Source: Thermoplasmatota archaeon (GTDB lineage: Archaea; Thermoplasmatota; E2; DHVEG-1). Taken from it: a stretch of DNA of 5,669 nucleotides. Position numbers and translations under genes: made by a program. The notes below the pieces were generated by a model that did not search any database, was not told where the DNA came from, and was given only the letters and a program-made list of their open reading frames with translations. Below are positions 5,534-5,669 of this stretch, one piece after another; the stretch's first letter is position 1; each line of letters opens with the position of its first letter. The stretch covers positions 1-5,669 of the forward strand of contig JAUWOO010000112.1 in NCBI GenBank assembly GCA_030612095.1, read 5' to 3'.

Positions 5534-5669
5534 ATGAAAATACTTGCTACAGCGGACATACATGGATCCCAATACCGATTAAATATTCTACTAAAGAATG
5601 TTGAAATATATTCACCAGATCTCGTTGTCATATGCGGCGATATTACCCAATTTGGACCTGGAGAGATGG
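5534..5669 (+). CDS. Calcineurin-like metallophosphoesterase, N-terminal part (3' end outside window)
   Basis: The frame is open to the window edge and gives 45 residues from the ATG at 5534. The start MKILATADIHGS carries the first metal-binding motif D-x-H (D8, H10). VVICGDITQFGP (31-42) carries the second, G-D (D36). This order and spacing are those of the calcineurin-like phosphoesterase fold. The GDITxFGP wording resembles the archaeal Icc-related group (COG2129), as recalled. The enzymes hydrolyse phosphomono- or phosphodiesters with two metal ions; the substrate cannot be told from this fragment. An in-frame ATG at 5525 would add MFT, and others lie at 5510 and 5504. None has a good SD, so translation may be leaderless. 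The start at 5534 was chosen because family members usually begin just before the first strand. Confidence 0.8.
   Translation, partial: MKILATADIHGSQYRLNILLKNVEIYSPDLVVICGDITQFGPGEM

Noticed and set aside
5323..5669. Small ORF and phosphoesterase as one frameshifted gene
   Set aside because: The frames do overlap as open between 5366 and 5427, but phosphoesterases of this type begin at the MKILATADIHG strand and need no extension of about 70 residues. The intervening sequence has no domain-like pattern.
1..5669. A mobile element, CRISPR array, toxin-antitoxin or defence island
   Set aside because: No transposase, integrase, spaced repeats, terminal inverted repeats, tRNA-like attachment site or nuclease/toxin motif was found; the genes are mainly housekeeping.

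Overview
This AT-rich window looks like a piece of an archaeal, most likely euryarchaeal, chromosome. The main evidence is an adjacent pair of genes for both subunits of topoisomerase VI. Supporting signs are TATA-like promoter boxes about 25-30 bp before predicted transcript starts, T-tract terminators, and Shine-Dalgarno (SD) motifs matching the CCUCC end of 16S rRNA. The long B subunit and the DPWSY-type A subunit fit methanogen, haloarchaeal or Thermoplasmata-related lineages better than Sulfolobus-like ones. A more exact placement cannot be read from the sequence.

Layout. Positions 1-351 (+) hold the C-terminal part of an SDR-type L-threonine 3-dehydrogenase, cut by the window edge. Positions 438-1547 (+) encode a class I fructose-bisphosphate aldolase that closely resembles bacterial FbaB. 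It ends in a hairpin plus T-tract that overlaps its own stop codon, and a second hairpin follows. Positions 1548-1739 form a regulatory intergenic region with a 14-bp perfect palindrome, a TATA box and an SD that may be sequestered. Positions 1740-3671 and 3673-4773 (+) are top6B and top6A, one base apart and almost certainly one operon. Positions 4781-5239 (-) encode an unrecognised two-helix membrane protein that converges on top6A. Positions 5240-5322 look like a compact divergent promoter with a symmetric TATA element and a 20-bp dyad. Positions 5323-5427 (+) hold a 34-codon small ORF behind a very strong SD. From 5534 to the window end (+) is the start of a calcineurin-like metallophosphoesterase, cut by the edge.

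How the genes work together. Only top6B and top6A form a clear functional unit: the ATP-dependent type IIB topoisomerase that relaxes and decatenates DNA. The dehydrogenase and aldolase belong to central metabolism (threonine breakdown; glycolysis/gluconeogenesis) and seem to be independent transcription units. The right end (membrane protein, small ORF, phosphoesterase) has no visible link to topoisomerase VI.

I see no CRISPR array, tRNA, rRNA, insertion sequence or recognisable defence system. The genes are mainly housekeeping. The less ordinary content is in the short intergenic regions: the dyads, the overlapping terminators and the unlisted small ORF.
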